Positions 33,801 to 48,800 of a stretch of 64,000 nucleotides of DNA are shown one piece after another. The DNA is from Pristionchus mayeri (Eukaryota > Nematoda > Chromadorea > Rhabditida > Neodiplogasteridae): the NCBI GenBank assembly GCA_036245805.1, contig BTRK01000005.1, positions 25,151,474-25,215,473 on the forward strand, written 5' to 3'. The first letter of the stretch is position 1. Each line of letters starts with the position of its first letter. The notes under the pieces were generated by a model that made no database searches, was not told the DNA's origin, and saw only the letters and a program-made list of their open reading frames with translations. The position numbers and the translations under genes were made by a program.

Positions 33801-36800
33801 TATATAAATTCGAAATTTTGCTCAGAATGTGACAAGAATGGGATATGCTTTCGCTGTCCGAACTACTACAAAACTTTTCCAAAGCAGTGTGGCATTACTT
33901 TAGTGAGTAATGCTCACCATGAGAAGCTTTTGTAGACAAATTGAAGATCTTGCGGATGCTTCACTATCACGAAATGAAGCAATTTATTCGAAAATTTTCG
34001 TATTTTCGAGTTTTTCTTACTTAAGAAACGTTTTTGTGCGATTTTACTATGAAATTCGGATTCAGCGAGTTGAAATACATCATGAAGGTCGTTATAGGAA
34101 AATTTAACATCTAAAGTTAAAACCGATTTTTTTCGAAATTCGTCGAAAAATTTTTTTTGATAATTCTGAATAAAAAAGTATTTTTAAAGTATTTAAACTC
34201 GCTGATACGAGAATTTTGGACGAAATTGCTTCATTTCGTGATACAGAAGCATCCGCAAGATCTTCAATTTGTCTACAAAATTTTCTCATGGTGAGCACTA
34301 CTCACTAAAGTAAAGCCGCACTGCTTTGGAACAGTTTTGTAGTAGTTCGGACAGCGAAAGTATATCCGTTCTTGTCACATTCTGAGCAAAATCTCGAATT
34401 TCTATAATTTCAAATTTCGAGGACCAACAAGGGGTCATATGGTTCCAATTGATTCCAGAAGTTGTTGTTACTACCACGTATAGTATTCGTGAAGCTAGAG
34501 TAGCGTAGGGTCCGTTTGTGAGAAATTGCAATTCCCATATCTCAGAATTTAACACGAGATGGCCAAGTTCAGAGTCGAAAAAGTCGCAATATCCATTTCT
34601 GTTTAAAATCCCTAAAAAGTATAGGTGTAATACCACTAGTAGATTCCAAAAATGCCAATCACCCAAATTCATATTTTTTTAAACTTAGTTATGGCACTTT
34701 ATGTGCCATTTCGGATCGAAATTTTCGATTTTTCGGCCATAACTTGCTTCATTCTCATTTTATCGCGTTCTGATGTGGGAATTCGTTTTCTACGCGTTGA
34801 AATACGTCAGAAAAACTATATAACACGTGGTTTTGAGAAAGTCAATTTTTCGACCCCAAAAGTGGGGGGTGCCAGAAACTTTTTCAAAATCGACCGCTTG
34901 CCTTAGTCATTACTGCCGGCGATCAGCACTCGAGACCCCCACTTCAAAAAAAAAATTATGGGAATGATCGAATTTTTGGCCATCCGAGGACCTGTTACGT
35001 TTTCTGGTGGAGGGTCTCTTAAACGATTTTGAGCCTTAATGGTGACAATTGAAGGTACGGAAGTACTCTTGTCCGGAACTCATTTTCAGCTCGCCGCACA
35101 AAAGTGAGCGCCTTTTTTTTATCCATCTCTCGATTTCCACAATTTTTGGCGTAAAGTGAGACACATACACGTACTACAACTTAAGCATGATAACTCAAAA
35201 CTAATTTCCGATTTCAAAAGTTACGTCACTTTTGGTTCACCCGACCACCCCAAACCGGGATGAGGGCCAGGAATGATGAACTTGACGTAAAAGTTGTAGC
35301 GCATGATGGCAGCTTTCTTTCTAAGCAAAGAACGGCTTTCTATCTTTTTTTGAAAGAAGTTATGATCAGTTAAGTGAGGCCGATTTGACTGTCGAAAAGT
35401 GATAGTACCATGTTTGGCCTTCTGAATCTCGACGATGACGACAGATATCAAAATTCCGACGACGCTGTTTGAAAGAACACCATTTGAAGTACTTGTCACC
35501 AAATTTGTTTCAGGATAGGACACACTTGATTCCTACCGCCGCGGCGTGGTCGATTCTCTCGCGATTCCTCGCATATGTAAATGCAGGGGAGCACATACTT
35601 GTAACAATGCAACAACTCCCATATTGCTACTCCTTCTGTCAAGCGAATGGTGCTCCATTGCGGAAATGTAAAAAAAAATTTTAAAAAATATATATGTTCG
35701 CCCCCCTATAAATCAGCAACTCCCCGAAAATGACTTCCAAAGACTCGGCGCGTCAAGGCATTTCTGAAATGTCTTTTTCTGAAATGGGATTTCTGAAGTG
35801 GTAATTTCTCAAACGAAATTTCTCAATTGGGCTTTTCTTAAATAGTTTTCTGATTTTGTTTTTCCGAACTGTCTTATCCCTGAAGAACGAGCACTCACTA
35901 AGATCCACATCATTCGGAATGTAGTCTGGCAGAAGGAAATCCAATACAAGATGCCTGCCATTTTTAATAGCGAACTGGTTCGAACCCTCAAAGCAGACTT
36001 TCCTTCGCCTCTTCCGACTCCTTCGTTATAAGAGAAATTATACTTACGAGAGGAAGGATTTTCGGCCTAACATGCACCTTGGATGCACTAATGGCCACGA
36101 TTGCAAGGGAAGAGAGACAATCAACAACAGCAAGAAGTGAACTGAGACGAGAGAGTGCTCCCGCGTACGTGGCTACAACCAAGCAAATGAGACCCCTTCC
36201 CTGCCCACGGTCTTTCACTCGGTCGCGTCGAGCGTGAGCCGACTCCGCCCATAGTAAAACACATCGTGTGTAGGGACGGAGGCGATGTCAATGAACTATA
36301 CCAATAAATTATGATTTTGTAATGGATAGCTCACGATGTCGAATTTTCTCAAATACAATTAGTTTTCCATAACAATAAACCAGAAAGCAGCAAAATGCGA
36401 TGTAAGATAAGAAAGGTGTGCGAACTTTTTCAGAACGCTAGTTCTGAAAAAGTTAAAGTTTTCAGTTAAAGTCAGCAGACCCCCTCATCTCGAACCACTC
36501 CATCAGTTTCTAGTCTCCTAATGCTCTAGATTTGTATAAATGTACCCATTTTTTTGCAAAATTGCGTTCGATATATTACTTCATTCCTTTGCTCCACTCT
36601 CAGTCTCTCCTTTTCAAGCACACGTTTATCAAACCTATTCATTAGTAATAGCCCTGAATCAGCTTTCGTCTCATTTATTTCCTCATCGCCTGGTCAGATT
36701 TGACCTTAAAGTGGGGATTGTATTCGTAAATCAAAAGATCGATGAGCCTAAACATGTGCAAAATCGACGTGGTGAGATTCGAGTTTTCATGAAATGGAGC

Positions 36801-39800
36801 TAAAGTCCGATTTCTCTGTGTTTTATTGTTACTCTTTGGTTGTATTGTTGTAAAATGATTAACAGAGGTCTTCTGAGAGATCGCATGTGCCGGGATACAA
36901 AAAAATCATACCGCTTCCAATGAGTCCCCACGACAAGGGTTGGTACATCTGAGGTCAGGGAAGTTTGTGCATGAGTTGTGGAGCCGAAAATTGCAAACTA
37001 CCTAAAAGCCGGCTCCAGAAATTTCGAAAATTTGGATTACTGTAACATGATTCATTTTTGAGTAAACGAGACGATAAAAAAAAGTAAAATGATCGCCTTG
37101 AGCAGCAATAAACTTCGTTTTTAAGGTTTGGAGCCGTAAATTGCAACCAAACCTAAAAGCCGGTTCCAGAAATTTTTAACGTTCGAGGTACCGTATCTTG
37201 GTTCAAAGTAGACGAAAAAATACATTTAAAAGATATAAATGACCGTCATGAAGAACTGGATAACTTTACTGTTGAAGGCGAAAAGCTTAGAAAACAATAG
37301 TGAAGGGAAACTTAAAAAATTTGAGTTTTCGGCTGTGTATGTCGCCTTCCATCACATTGATATGATCAATAAAGCTGAAATGTCCATGTGTTATTGCACG
37401 TATGATGAGTTCGAACTTTCTGTGAGTATTACATTTTGAATTCAGAAGAAAAAGTGTATTGGGTATGCAAGTATAGTATGCTCATCGTCTTCGAGAACCC
37501 ATAAAATTTACACAAGTTAACTTGTAATGCCTTAATTCTCACTAATACCCATTAAAAACTTTTTTCTTCTAAATTCAAAATGTAATATGCACAGAAAGTT
37601 CGAATTCGTCGCACGTGCAATAACACATGGACATTACAGCTTTCGTGATCATATCAATGTGATGGAAGGCGACATACACAGCCGAAAACTCGAATTTTTT
37701 AAGTTTTCCCTTCACTATTGTTTTCTAAGCTTTTCGCCCTCAACAGTAAAGTTATCCAGTTCTTCATGACGGTCATTTATATCTTTTAAATGTATTTTTT
37801 CGTCAACTTTGAACCAAGATACGGTACCTCGAATGTTAAAAATTTCTGGAACCGGCTTTTAGGTTTGGTTGCAATTTACGGCTCCAGACCTTAAAAACGA
37901 AGTTTATTGAATTAAATTGTATCAACCTTAAACGTACAAACTCGTTTTGAATACGAAAATGTGAAATCAATGATTGAGCAATTCCATCCTATGTTAAAAA
38001 TCACGCGTTTCTCCACTTTTGAAGCCATTTAAAAGTGTCTTCTTACTCGTCATTTGGTAAGGCAAGAGCATTTTCCGGACCAAAAAAAGTGCGTAGATTT
38101 CAAATATGTAGAGATCTCATTTACACATGGGATCTTTTTTTCCACCCGATCGAAAAAATTATCGAAAAAGTGGACGAAAAAAAAATGAATTTTGCACGTT
38201 TTCGACTTTCCATAGTTTTCGTACCCTTTCACTCTCAACAGTAAAGTTGTTCAGCTGCTCAAGGCGATCATTTTGCTTTTTTATCGTCTCGTTTAGTCAA
38301 AAATGAATCATGTTACAGTAATCTAAACTTTCGAAATTTCAGGAGCCGGCTTTTAGGTAGTTTGCAATTTACGGCTCCACAACTCATGCACAAAGTTCCC
38401 TGACCTCAGATGTACCAACCCTTGTCGTGGGGACTCATTGGAAGCGGTATTTTTTTTTGTATTCCGGGGTCTGAATTTCCTACATTCTCTCAGAAGACCT
38501 CTGTTAAACACGATCAATATTCACAGAGGATCAAATAAAAAATGCAGTAATTGCGAAATATTCTGATTTTTTTTCAGTACACTCAGACATTTTTTGCTCG
38601 TTTGTTCGAAATGGGATTTCTGCAAATGTGGTCGGGCTCAATGTACCAGCTAATGGAGTATACTATAGCATAGGTTAATAGCGGCGTTAGTTCCATCAAC
38701 TCAAAATATTGGAAAAAAGACAAATTTCGGACAATATTTTTTTACTCGGAACCGAATAAAATTCGACGCCCATAGTGTGCCAGAGCACTGAGGAGCAACG
38801 TTTCCTAAATTTCGGAAAGCTGGTAATATATATCGGCACAAAAGAACGTTGGCACCGAAAAATATTTTGGCTTTGATACCGACTATACCACCAGGAGGTC
38901 CAATTTTCAAATTTGTTGGAAAATGGATTTCCCCAATTGTGGTCGGCATCAACGTAACAATGCATTGAGTACACTATAATTAGGGACCACCGAAAAAATA
39001 GTCACCGAAAAAAATTATAACGATAATAAAACTATTTCTAAAAAAAATACATTTTACCAGAGATCTACCGTAATTTTTGGTAGAGAATGGGGCGAATTTG
39101 TTACTTCTGAGACATGGTTATTTTCAAAAATTAATTAATGCGTTATGTGACTTTTTAATTTTTAAATTTTGCTGTTTTATTTTGATAACATATGCGAACG
39201 GTGAGCTCAAAGTCAATTTATCGCACTCTACTGCTTCACAGCCCGATAATCGAACAATCGCTCATTTTGACTTTCACTGCTTCAAAACAAGGTCTCCGAA
39301 CGACGAACCGTCATTTTTCGTACATGTTTAGGACATATGGGAGGTAGCTGCATTTGATTAAATGCTCAAATTAAACTGGGCACTCAGAAAAATGGAGAAA
39401 ATCAAGGTTAACCGAGAAAAATGGCAACATTGTCTCAAAAATAGGTCATAAGCCATGCTTCCGAACGAAACCCGAGCATGGCCAGTGCCTCTGTAGAGTG
39501 CAGGGATGCTTAGAGCAATAAACAGCATAGAGCACTAAAACTGGGCATTCCGATTTAAAGCGAAAAATACAAATCATTAAAAAATGTGAAGAGCAATTTT
39601 CTAACAATGCCTTTATTTACGTTTTACAACCACTAAATTTATTAATTCAGTTAAGATTTTGTAACTTCAGATGATGCTCTATCGATTGTACGCAAAAAAG
39701 TAATTAATTAAAATAAATTAATCCTTAGAAAATAAATAAATAAAATGGTGGTGTGATGGTGTGTGAGTTTTTCCAATGCAAAAAATGGTGAACGGCAGAA

Positions 39801-42800
39801 AGGACGGAGCTCCGCGGTCCCTAACTATAATAGAGGTTATTAGCGGCGTTTTTTCCATTAACCTTGAAAACAATCGAAAAATTGAAAAATGTTGATCAAT
39901 ATCTCTCACTCAGAATCAACCCGAATTCGACTTCAATAGTGTCCCAGAACACTTTGGTGTACCCTAATAGGAGAAATTTTGAGTCTAGCTTGATCGGCAA
40001 AAGAAATTTTGAGTCTAGCTTGATCGGCTGAGAAAATATGAATTTTCATCATTTTTCACCGTACCCGCACCTGGCTGGCCGCTTTGCCCTACCCAGGCGG
40101 TATCCCTGTTAAATTTCAAATTATCGTCTTATGCACTCTAGGTCCTATGGGTACAAAGGCCCGAATCGAAAATCTTGGCGCAATGTCCGGTAGGGGGGTC
40201 CAAATGGTAACTATCCTCAGATCCGGCCTCTTAAATAGAAAAGGGATAATCGATTGAATAATCGGTAAATATTAATAAACGAAAATAATTATCCAAAAAT
40301 TGGACCGTTCTCCAGTGCCCGCATTTGTTATATAAGGACAAAGTGCACACGAGTTTTGGACCTTCTATCAAAACTAGAATTCATGAATATTCTTTAGAAT
40401 CGAGTTAGAGGTAAGGTAGGTTAAGTCAAAAGTGTAGGAAATGATTCCATAAATTTTTGGATATGTGATTGCCCCCGTTGAGCTCTCTCGAATAAGGCGT
40501 TTGTGGTTCAGAAAAGTGATGTACCCAAGTTACGTTTTAACCCTAAGTTTAGTTGATTAGAAATTATTTCATTTTCACTGGTGGTGCTTGTTGACATTGA
40601 AATGACAACAAGCACCGCCAGATTCCACTCTTTCCCTGTTCGAACTTCCCGATGGTATTCTCAACTTCCCGATGTCATTCGCACTGCCCCCAACATCCGA
40701 GTATTTAAGCGTCGATTGGAAAGCCACCCGATAGTAGGCTTTGCTAAATGAGAGATCTCTCGCGAAACTCCCCATTCTCTCTCGTCGAGAACGCTCTCAT
40801 TTTGGTTTATTCGAGAGAGAGATCGGCCTGTTCATTTTCCCCTCTCGCCTCTTGGTCGAGAGATGCAAATTGATTACTCTCGGCGAGAGGACTAATGGTC
40901 TCACGAGACCCTCTCATTAATTTCTCCCTATTGGTGAAAATGTGAGTGGTCGGGGAGTAAAAATCAGAAAAGTAAAGATGTGCTGATTGTCATGAACATC
41001 TAGTGATTCTCCTCATTGCGACTAGTCGAGGTTAACTGCCTAGGGGGCCAAACTTAAGTCTGAGTGAGCAAAAATTAATGAAGAGTTTTTTTGCAAAAAC
41101 CTCAAAGTTGAATTCGAACCAGCGACTCACTGCGCGTAAATCTGACCCGTTATCCACTCTGCCAGATCGACTTTTGGGAAAGGACACCCAAGATAAACTA
41201 GTAAAACTGTTATAACTGAGCGAAGCGCCATGATCTGCGCCAACCACTCTCGTGCTCAATAACTGGAAGAAATGAATGACTTTCGCGAGACCACTCGCCC
41301 TCTCGCCGAGACTAACTAATTTGACTGTCTCGCGAGAGCTCTCGTCGAGAGTGACTCTCACATTTAAATTCATTTCGAGAGTTGACCGTTCAACGAGAGC
41401 AGTTTTTGACGAATGATATCGCCGAGAGCCTCTCACCTCTCGTTTAGCAGAGTCTACCCGATAGTCGCAGACTTTTCTCACCATCATATTATTTCATCTC
41501 TCACCGCGCGCAATATACGAGAGATCAAAAAGAATATACTATTTTTTCTAACACCGAACCCTTGCACGCAACCAAAAATGACCGGTTTGTCTCTTTATGT
41601 TGAAAAAATATCTTAAAATCAAATATTTAATATTAAAAATCTTTTAATATTAAGGGGTAAAACTTAACTTGGACCCACCACTTTTCCGAACCGCCTTATT
41701 CGAAATTATTCGAAAGACCTCGACGCGCGATATTACATATCCCAAAATCTATGGAATATTTCAAAAGAAAATTCATGACTTAACGTTTTGATAGATCGAA
41801 AGAGCTCGAAAAAATATCCTGGGGCTTCTCCGAAGGAATTTCCACTTAAAAAAAGCTCTAGAAATGGGTTATGCGCTGTTAAAGTTAGGTTCTCAGGTTG
41901 GGTACCCGACGTTATGACCTCAAGAATGATCACGGAACAAAAATGACTTCGGGCGGTCATTGGGCATGCCTAGGGGTGACTAAAACTGAAGGGAACACCT
42001 TTTATCGTTTTGATCTCTTTACCCAGTTTGGAAAAACTTGCTCGATTCTCTCGTGACAGGCGTGACAGGCGATTGGAGTGTCCAGAAAGTTTTCGGAATT
42101 TTTTTTCGGAGGAACGTATACTACAGAGTAACGATTGTTCATCACAAATGTAAACACCATTGAATAGGGTAACCATTGCCCAATCACACAACCCATGGAA
42201 TTTACAGTAGTTGCTCTCCCATGCTTTTAACAAAAGTTTATATAAGGGGTACTGTAGTGACCGACCTTCACGTTTTCGTCTTTAAATTATTTCCTGCTCA
42301 GGAACGCGAAGATTTTATTTCTCTAATTAACTAGTTTGAAAATACACGACCCCATAATTATTCAGTATGCTTCACTTTTGCCATTGATCTCTACTTAATG
42401 ATCGCGAGCATTAATTACTGACCACACTCAAATGGAAATGCACAGGTTCTTTCTTTGTGCGATCAATTCAAACCCAAATTTGAGAATGCGCTAATTGTAG
42501 ATATTAAGTGGTACTCAACATTCCTTGGTACAGTGAACATTTGGCGAGCTTCGAAAGAAATATACTATCAATAATTTGTTTGACCATGAAATTTCAACGA
42601 AAATTTGGAAATTATAAATCAGAATTTTTTAAAATATTTTATTGTTGCTGATAGAGCAGTTGACCGATTCCCGCCAAATTTAGTATATATATTAAAGTTT
42701 CCCAACACCCATGAAAATAATTTGAATTGGCGGGAGTACCCTGATCACGACAAAACGAGCGAGATAGTGTGTAAAAGGGAGAGAGCGGGCGTGATCAGGC

Positions 42801-45800
42801 AATTCAGACTCTTACTTTGCGGCTATACCCTGGTGCAAATATTGAATTTCAATTATTTTTATTATTCCAGTTTAACTAATTAGAGCCCGTTCTATTACAT
42901 TGTTAAATAATATAGAAAGGCATTTTCGAGGGTGTTGGGTAACTTTAAGTAATTAATGCATGATAAAACTGTGAAGAAACTAAGATGATTTCTTTAAGAA
43001 GAAGCCTTTTACAAATAAATAAAATATACGAAAACGTGATTTTGGGTGACTACAGTATCCATTGCATAAACATTTGTTAAAAACAGGAGAGAGCAGCTGA
43101 TGAAAATTCCATGGGTTATGTGATTGGACAATGATTACCCTATTCAATGGTGTTTACATTTGTGATGAACAATCGTTACTGTGTAGTATACCTTCCTCCG
43201 AAAAAAAATTCCGAAAACTTTCTGGACACCCCAATATTCTGGCGAAACTATATTTTTCCTTTTTTTCAAGGTTAGTTCTCTCAGTCTAGTTTTGAAAAAT
43301 TGATGAGAAAAGTTTTTGCAATAACCACTCCGAGACCGATTCTCTCGTCACGGGCGTGATTTTGCGAAATAATTCATTTATGTTTCACGATATTATAAAA
43401 AAATGAAAATGCAATATTCAAATGAATTTGATGAGAGTCATTTGGCTCTTTCGAAACAACCGAAAATTCATTTGGGAATCATTCCGACTCTCATTTCGGT
43501 CGGATCAGACTGCTCGCGGAGAGCCAAAATTCCTACTCTAATCTATAAGGGATTGCACCTCGATGAAGATTAAAAGCAGAGCCTCACCACAGATTTGAAC
43601 TACAGTGTCCTCTAATTCCTTCTGAGCTCTCTGATATTCTGCATTGATTTCGACAAACTCCTCGTTGATAGATTCGAGAATTGAATCTCTGGAAATGTAC
43701 TAACTTGGGATTTCCAAGATGGAAACAAGGATATATATGGAATGCTCTACCTGAACCTCACTCCTGCTCCTTTTCCTCCGTCAATAATCTTGATTCCGCT
43801 GGCTCCTCTTCAATATCTACTCCTTAACACTCTGCACCTCATCACTCACCTAATCTGCTTCTCTTCCTTCATTGTCACTCTATAGACATAACCGTGTTGT
43901 GGAGTAGTATCCAATTTTATTCCACTACTTCCCAATCGATCGCACATCTCAATCACATTTATAAACATCCAATTGTCAACGTTGCAAACCTTGGAAAGTG
44001 ATCTTTTCGCTTTTTTGTCAATGTCCTCCAGCTTATTTGCTATTTTCTGCAGGTCGGGTGAGATGGACGCTTTGATCCTATCATTGGTTTTTGGTTAAAA
44101 GTAGGAGACTGTTATGTAGGATACCGAAGTCCATTGACCTTGACACTTGAGTCATCGACCACTTGATCAACACATTCAACTAAATCTTTGAACTGCTCGC
44201 ATCCCCACACGATAGGTAACTGAGATCACTTCGTACAAATACTAATATAATTGACTGTTCACCAAGAGGACATCTTTGATTGCAGAAGAGCATTCGGGAG
44301 AAGCTTTGGCAATCTGGAGAACACACTCTCTCATGGGGGTCAACTTGCCAATTGCCTGCGCGATACGGTAACAATCGATGAGACGAGCCTGAACAATGAA
44401 ATGAATGAAATATAACTAACAATAAGAGGACACTAACTACCTTTTTTCTCAAAAGTTTTCTAGCAAGGAATGAGAGATCGGGGAGCTTATCGAGATGAGA
44501 CGAGTGTAGAGTCTTGAGGAGGGATGAGGAGTGGATGAGACCTTCGATGACATCCTGTCTCTCCATGATTTGCCTTTGATCGCACAGAGGTCGAGCAAGC
44601 CATTCCTCTGAAATACCCCCCATGGTAGCCATCCCAAGTGGACGACTCACTCAGTAGTTTCTGCCCTGCTACAGTCTTGCATCTGTTGAGTGTGCTGAAA
44701 GCAGTTGCTTGCATTCCTCCATGTACATTCGAAGGAGAGAACAATTCGAAAGCTCGAACAGCACATGAATCCAATCGCATGAACCTACAATTTAGTTGTT
44801 TGAGAATCCCTTTGAGAGCTTCCTTTTGGAATAGGAATAATTGTTGCACCCAGAATCACCCATAAAGTAACAAACCTATAAGAAAATATGGCGCTATGTC
44901 GGAAGAGAACTATGACGTCATGCCGCCTTTGATATACCAAAGGCGGCATGACGTCATAGTTCTCATCCGACCTAGTGCCGAAAATATACTAAAAGCTGCG
45001 CACGCGCATAGTAAGGAACTTTTAATAACTACTTTTTCAGTAGATAAAATATACCTTCCATTTGAATAGTCATTGAGACTGAATTTGGAAGCCCATCCCG
45101 AGTGAACTAGTTTGATGTAGTCAGCCACTCCATACAGAGCGCAATGAAGTTCATCGGGCAAAGTAGAAACTGTAAAATATTCAAAAATGCGTTGGTTGCC
45201 CTAGCGTACAACTTTTCTCTCTCTCTTCCTCTTTCAACAGCCGTAGAAAGTGCGTCTTCTCTGCTGGTTGTGGCTGAAATTCATTTAGCGCCACTCACAA
45301 AGGCCTCTGACAACAACCTCATGTAAAAATTCCGCGGAACTGATGAGGCAGAAAAAAAACTTCGGACACCACCTCGTGGAAAAGTGAAAAGTGGAATCTT
45401 ATGCCTAGCCTCATACACGGCATGACTTTTTCCAATTATCACTTTCAAAATGGTAAAAGCACAAAGAAACTACCGTATTTTGCACCCTGCGGCTGGTATC
45501 CCTGCACATTTGCAGAAATATGAAAGGTCCAAAATTTATTACGGTGGATTTCCTGCATTTTGGAGAAATTTAAAAAATGGTCAAAAACAAGGTAGAAATT
45601 GCAATTTCACCCTGATACTACGGTACCGCGGGGACAACCGTCGAAAGAGCCGGGAAAAGGAATTCCTTTTTATCCTTGTTTTGGTAAGTTTATCCTTTCT
45701 GTGTTCGTGAAAGGGGTCATTTCTCTAAACACGATGGTGCTAAGAAAATTCACTCAAACATAGCAAGGGCAATGGACATTATTCAAAGGCGCAAGAGAAA

Positions 45801-48800
45801 AGATTAATTAGCGATTTGCAAAATTTTAGTGTTCGTCATTCAAGTGGAAATATCAGTACTTCCGAACGGCTATCAAGGCTGATGTTATACATTGCGTGAT
45901 AGCCCAGTGCATGGCCGATTCGAAACAAGTGGGTTGGTTAGGTGGGAAAGCCTACGGTCGCGGAAAGGTAAGAATAACCCCAATTTTAGCTGGTTTTCGT
46001 CATTCAAGCTTAAATACCACCACTTCCGAACGACTGCCAACCAGCCTAGTCACTAAACACAGAATTGGTATACTTTCAATGCTTAGTAAATCTTTCTGTG
46101 GTTGTTTTGATCTGAAATGGGACCATCTCTCTTAACGGGGTGTTGAGAAAAAAATTACCGTGCATGCGCTTTTAATAGGATAGATTTGATTTTAATGTTG
46201 TTTTCACAGAAGAGAAAAGATTAATTAGCGATTTGCAAAGTTTAGTGTTGGTCATTCAAGTGGAAATACCAGTACTTCCGAACGGCTATTAAGGCTGGTG
46301 TTATACATTGCGTGATAGCCCAGTGCATGACCGATTCGAAACAAGTGGTTTGGTTAGGTGGGAAAGCCTACAGTCTCGAGAGAGAGAGAATAACCCCGAT
46401 TTTAGCTGGCTTTCGTTATTCAAGCTTAAATATCACCAATTCCGAACGACTGCCAACCCTAGTGTTATGCACTGGGTGAAAGCTTAGTGCATGGCTGGTA
46501 TGATATGATTGGTTTGGTTAGGTGGGAAAGCCCGGGAAGGCGGTGGTAGGTCATAGAAGTCAGATGAAATTTGACATTTTCTAAAACATGCCGCCACTTA
46601 GCAATATTAGTAGTAAATCTACAGAGATGCGTTCTAGCTGATAGATAGGCATGTTCTGTATATCGTGGAATAACTAAAATAATATTTTCATATAACACGC
46701 GTCTTCTGAGAGATTGCATGAAAAAGACCACCCCGAGGAACCAGCTGCAAAAGTTTGAGCAATCTGGTAAAGAAAATTATGACAGAGTGTAGGGAAAGTG
46801 AGAAAACTTTTGTATTAGCGATTTTTCCTGGAACCGGTTTTTAGTCATTTTCCGGTCTTGGTGCCGTCTCTGACGTATTTTTGTTCATTTTTGAGCTACA
46901 ATGATGGCACGGTGCTCAAAATACGCGGAAAATTATTTTAAGAAACTTTTATGTTTACACCGAAGCTCAGCTACTACGATATCATGGTTATAATATCGAA
47001 AAACTCAGTCGAGATTCATAAAATAATTCATATCTCGTTCGGGACCCCACCTTGCACAGTTTTTTCATTGCAGATTCTGAATCTACGTACTCATATTAGT
47101 CTAGGAAAAATATGGTTGAGAGTCGGTAGGTGTTAGAACAGGTCTCACCAGACCAAAATATGCGAGCAAGTCGAAAAGTCTAAAATTAATCTTTCTTGCA
47201 TTTAAGTCGAAATGGCTCAGATATATATTGTCTTTCATATATGTGTGATTACTAGTATAAATATACCAAATTCCACACGAAAAACCGACGATTTCCGTAC
47301 TTTTAAAAAATCATATTTTTCACATCATAATATCTCAAATTTGAAGGTATCTAACTCAACAATTCGGTAGTACACCAAGTGCTAACTATGCACGTTTTAA
47401 AGTATCCTTAGACATGCCTAAAAATTTGTAGTACGGAGTTCTTCCATGACATCGGAGATCCAGCTTTTGACCCTTGAATAAGGCTTCAGCGAAGGTCCGG
47501 GAAAAATAAAAATTCGTTTCTAAAGTTCATTTTGCGAATTACGTTTTTGGTATATTTATACTAGTAATCACACATATATGAAAGACAATATATATCTGAG
47601 CCATTTCGACTTAAATGCAAGAAAGATTAATTTTAGACTTTTCGACTTGCTCGCATATTTTGGTCTGGTGAGACCTGTTCTAACACCTACCGACTCTCAA
47701 CCATATTTTTCCTAGACTAATATGAGTACGTAGATTCAGAATCTGCAATGAAAAAAGTGTGCAAGGTGGGTCCCGAACGAGATATGAATTATTTTATGAA
47801 TCTCGACTGAGTTTTTCGATATTTTAACCATGATATCGTAGTAGATGAGCTTCGGTGTAAACATAAAAGTTTCTTAAAATAATTTTCCGCGTATTTTGAG
47901 CACCGTGCCATCATTGTAGCTCAAAAATGAACAAAAATACGTCAGAGACGGCACCAAGTCCGGAAAATCACTAAAAACCGGTTCCAGGCAAAATCGCTAA
48001 TACAAAAGTTTTCTCACTTTCCCTACACTCTGTCATAATTTTCTTTACCAGATTGCTCAAACTTTTGCAGCTAGTTCCTCATGGTCATGCAATCTCTCAG
48101 AAGACGCGTGATAAACACAAGCTAAAAATTGAATATAAACATTGCGTCTGCAAATTCATCCGGGAAAGTTTTGGAAAAAGCGGCCAATTTTCATTTTTGC
48201 ACGCTCGGCACCGTGCAACCCACAATGCCTATGCTACTCAAACAGTCGAATAATGCAAGTTGAATAATGCTTGAACTAGGGCGTTTCGAACAATTTTGGT
48301 GAGCGCACACATCACTTTGGAGGAGATTTTTGCTTGATTGAAATTGTTTTTTTTGTAAAATATTTATCAATTATGTAATAAACGTAGCTGAATAATCTAA
48401 TAATGATAAAAAATTGCAATGAATTAAGTTCCAAGAGAAATTGTTCGAAACGTCCTAGTTCGGTATTATGTACTTGTAAGAGCTGGAATTATGCCACACG
48501 GCCCTTCGATCCCCCGCTTTAGAAACAGTCATAAATAGGCGGAGCCCCCCCTCTCCTTTTCGGTTCCTTCATATTTCCCGCGCGCGTTGCGGTTACGCGT
48601 TGCGATTTCAAGTTCGTATTCCCGCGGCTCGTTAATGCGCGTTGCGGCTACGCGTAATGCGGTTATGCGTCGGCTAGCCCTTCCCAGCTAAATATATTTT
48701 GCTCTTGTATTTTCTATCACGCATATCACGAGTCGGTGGATGAAAAATGACCACATCGGGAACATTTTCAAAAAAAGTTGTGCCGAATATCGTTCATATT

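Noticed and set aside
44638..44865. Plus-strand 75-codon frame
   Set aside because: Antisense shadow of msh-2 exon 8.
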